Positions 6,158 through 7,794 of a stretch of 7,794 nucleotides of DNA are shown here, piece by piece. A program made the position numbers and the translations under genes. A model generated the notes under the pieces. That model did not search any database, was not told where the DNA came from, and saw only the letters and a list, made by a program, of their open reading frames with translations. The stretch covers positions 18,392 through 26,185 of the forward strand of contig DKBO01000071.1 of NCBI GenBank assembly GCA_002448975.1, written 5' to 3'. Source of the DNA: Nitrospiraceae bacterium UBA6898 (GTDB lineage: Bacteria > Nitrospirota > Thermodesulfovibrionia > Thermodesulfovibrionales > UBA6898). The first letter of the stretch is position 1, and each line of letters begins with the position of its first letter.

Positions 6158-7420
6158 TCAGATCGCGGCAAGGAATTCCTGAATTTCCGTCATCTTCACT
6201 TCCCCCTGGGATGCGTCAGCAAGATTTTTCCATTTCAGGGTTCCTGACCGCAGTTCTTCGTCACCGAGGATAAAAACAAAACGTGCGGCAAGTCTGTCTG
6301 CTCGCCGCAACTGGCTCTTCAGGGAACTTTCGGCATCGCCAACCTCGGCCCAGAGATCCTGATCGCGAAGCTTACCGGCAATACGGAGCGCCGCATTCCC
6401 CGCTGCTTCACCGAGAGCTGCAATAAATACCGCAGGTGCCGGCCATGTCAGGGAAGCCGACTGTTTCAGCAGTCCCACCATCCGTTCCATGCCGACGGCA
6501 AACCCTATCGCCGGCGTATCCGGTCCGCCAAATTCTTTCACCAGCCGGTTGTACCTGCCGCCGGCAGCAACCGCATTCTGACTGCCAAGGCCCTGACTGG
6601 TCACTTCAAAGGTCGTTCTCGTATAGTAGTCAAGTCCTCTCACCATTTCAGGGTTGACCGCAAAGGATACCTCTAGCAGCGTCAGCAGGTCCTGCAGTTT
6701 CCCGAAATGCGTCCTGCAGTCCTGGCAGAGATGGTCAGTTATCCGGGGAGCATCTGACCGAGCCTCGATGCATCTGCTGACCTTGCAGTCGAGGATCCTC
6801 AGTGGGTTTCGGTCAAATCTGCGCACACAGTCGGGACAGAGATTTTCCTTTTTATCCGAGAAGAACCCGACCAGTGCATCCTTGTATGCAGGTCTGCACT
6901 GTTCGCATCCGATCGAATTGATCTGGAATGATATACCCTCTAGGCCGATGGAAGTGAGGAACCGTCCCAGCATCGATATCACCTCTGCATCCAGCCGCGG
7001 GTGCGGGTCAGCAAAGGCCTCTACGCCGATCTGATAAAACTGCCGGAACCTTCCGGACTGGGGCCGTTCATACCGGAACATCGGGCCGAAATAGTAGAAC
7101 TTTTGGGGCGATGGCAGGCTGTGGAGATTATGTTCCACATAGCTCCGTACCACGGCGGCTGTCCCTTCAGGCCTGAGGGAAACGCTTCTGCCGCCCTTAT
7201 CCGTAAAGGTGTACATCTCCTTCTCGACAATGTCGGTCTGTTCTCCGATCGATCGCGAAAAGACACTGGTCGCCTCCAATACCGGGACCCTGATCTCCTG
7301 GAATCCAAAGGCGGAAAATATCCGGCGGGCTGTCTGCTCAACGGACTGCCAGAGGAACGTGTCGGGCGGCAGTATATCCTGCATCCCCTTGAGCGTCTTA
7401 TACTGCGGTGTTCCGCTCAC
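6158..7420 (-). CDS. hisS: Histidyl-tRNA synthetase
   Basis: A 420-residue class II aminoacyl-tRNA synthetase that charges tRNA-His in the cytoplasm. The N-terminal KGMQDILPP (11-19) is the family signature. LRPEGT (82-87), motif 2 FRYERPQSGRFRQFYQ (115-130), the histidine-specific loops RGLDYYT (261-267) and AAGGRYN (285-291), and motif 3 AIGFAVGMERM (304-314) are all intact. The C-terminal anticodon-binding domain spans about 328-420. The insertion domain between motifs 2 and 3 carries eight cysteines in four pairs (C172/C175, C195/C198, C212/C217, C232/C235), a pattern suggesting one or two zinc sites; this is found in a subset of bacterial HisRS. The start is GTG at 7420, overlapping the stop of the DivIVA-like gene as GTGA. 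The ATG at codon 13 would remove the conserved KG of the signature. The ribosome site is weak (AAGGA 12 nt upstream), consistent with coupling to the upstream gene. Confidence 0.97.
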   Translation of the reverse strand: MSGTPQYKTLKGMQDILPPDTFLWQSVEQTARRIFSAFGFQEIRVPVLEATSVFSRSIGEQTDIVEKEMYTFTDKGGRSVSLRPEGTAAVVRSYVEHNLHSLPSPQKFYYFGPMFRYERPQSGRFRQFYQIGVEAFADPHPRLDAEVISMLGRFLTSIGLEGISFQINSIGCEQCRPAYKDALVGFFSDKKENLCPDCVRRFDRNPLRILDCKVSRCIEARSDAPRITDHLCQDCRTHFGKLQDLLTLLEVSFAVNPEMVRGLDYYTRTTFEVTSQGLGSQNAVAAGGRYNRLVKEFGGPDTPAIGFAVGMERMVGLLKQSASLTWPAPAVFIAALGEAAGNAALRIAGKLRDQDLWAEVGDAESSLKSQLRRADRLAARFVFILGDEELRSGTLKWKNLADASQGEVKMTEIQEFLAAI

Positions 7421-7794
7421 TCCGTGACTGCTTCCTTGTCCTGGCCCTCTCGGCGGTTGTCGAATTCGAGCATCTTGAGGTGGTTCTCAATGAGACGTTT
7501 GAGTTCTTCCTTGAAGTGGCGGCGGATGCCCTTCATGTCCGTGATGTCCTCATGTATCTTGATGACCTTCTCATGCGCCTCCCGGATCAGCGAGTCTGCC
7601 TTGGTTTCCGCCTCCCGGATCAGGAGTTCCGCCTCCTTCCGCGAGTTGATCTTAAAGTCCTCGACCATCTGCTGCGCAGTCATGAGCGTTTCCCTGAGCG
7701 TGGTTTCCATATCGCGGTATTCCCGGACCTGGTTTTCTGAACGCTGGATGTTCTCCTTAAGGTTGGCATTCTCCCTGAGCAGGTCTTCCATCTC
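7417..7794 (-). CDS. DivIVA-like coiled-coil protein, C-terminal part (5' end cut by window edge)
   Basis: The frame is open across the right edge (the codon at 7792-7794 is GAG), leaving 125 visible residues before the TGA at 7417-7419. The sequence starts EMEDLLRENANLKENIQ, which matches the region just after the lipid-binding N-terminal hairpin of DivIVA-family proteins, and continues as a charged coiled coil rich in Glu, Lys and Arg. TLRETLMTAQQMVEDFK followed by AEL-LIREAE is typical of the family's second coiled coil. DivIVA proteins bind curved membrane at poles and septa and scaffold division or polar factors. In Gram-negative relatives the role is less well known. A near-exact 11-residue repeat (LIREA spaced 11) lies in the coil. 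It is followed by hisS with a 4-nt overlap. The ATG at 7789-7791 is unlikely to be the true start because the diagnostic N-terminal part would be missing. Confidence 0.82.
   Translation of the reverse strand, partial: EMEDLLRENANLKENIQRSENQVREYRDMETTLRETLMTAQQMVEDFKINSRKEAELLIREAETKADSLIREAHEKVIKIHEDITDMKGIRRHFKEELKRLIENHLKMLEFDNRREGQDKEAVTE
7576..7623. repeat. 15-bp direct repeat inside the DivIVA-like gene, 33-bp period
   Basis: CGCCTCCCGGATCAG occurs at 7576-7590 and again, identical, at 7609-7623. The 33-bp period equals 11 codons, so the repeat encodes LIREA twice in frame, in a hendecad-spaced coiled coil. It is a coding repeat, not a mobile or regulatory element. Confidence 0.85.

Noticed and set aside
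7021..7341. Minus-strand frame of 106 codons inside hisS
   Set aside because: It is a frame shadow of the hisS N-terminal domain, in the same strand but another frame, rich in Arg, Ser and Pro with no domain resemblance.

Overview
The window is a gene-dense bacterial chromosome segment, roughly half G+C, with no RNA genes, insertion sequences, CRISPR arrays or phage genes that I can see. The likely source is a Gram-negative environmental bacterium of the Nitrospirota or Desulfobacterota (deltaproteobacterial) type. This is inferred from the TatD-linked radical SAM protein, an eight-cysteine HisRS, and a very large PAS/GAF histidine kinase with a separate receiver and an HD-GYP protein. No marker in the window settles the phylum.

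Layout: on the plus strand, bases 1-462 hold the C-terminal part of a radical SAM protein. Everything else is on the minus strand and reads right to left as a possible single transcription unit: DivIVA-like protein (C-terminal part, entering from the right edge), hisS, a YeiH-family (UPF0324) permease, a 1081-residue membrane histidine kinase, a stand-alone receiver, and a GAF-HD-GYP protein. The last gene runs convergently into the radical SAM gene, with a 26-bp tail-to-tail overlap. The junctions are very tight: DivIVA/hisS GTGA (4 nt overlap), permease/kinase TAATG (1 nt), kinase/receiver GTGA (4 nt), receiver/HD-GYP 14 nt. The only real gap is 64 nt between hisS and the permease, and it holds a 9-bp perfect inverted repeat.

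How the genes may work together: divIVA-hisS looks like a housekeeping pair. The four genes after the 64-nt gap look like one signalling module. The kinase carries three PAS and two GAF domains, the middle part including a cysteine-bearing PAS. It would sense a cytoplasmic or membrane signal, perhaps tied to the anion moved by the YeiH-type permease, and phosphorylate the receiver. The receiver has no output domain, so its likely partner is the GAF-HD-GYP protein translated right after it, making a split version of an RpfG-type REC-HD-GYP regulator. That HD-GYP protein keeps the metal-ligand histidines and aspartates but has lost the GYP tripeptide (Asn-Ser-Leu instead), so its activity on cyclic dinucleotides is uncertain. 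The permease-kinase-receiver-HD-GYP arrangement is the most interesting thing here. I am not aware of it as a described system, but I cannot search databases to confirm that.
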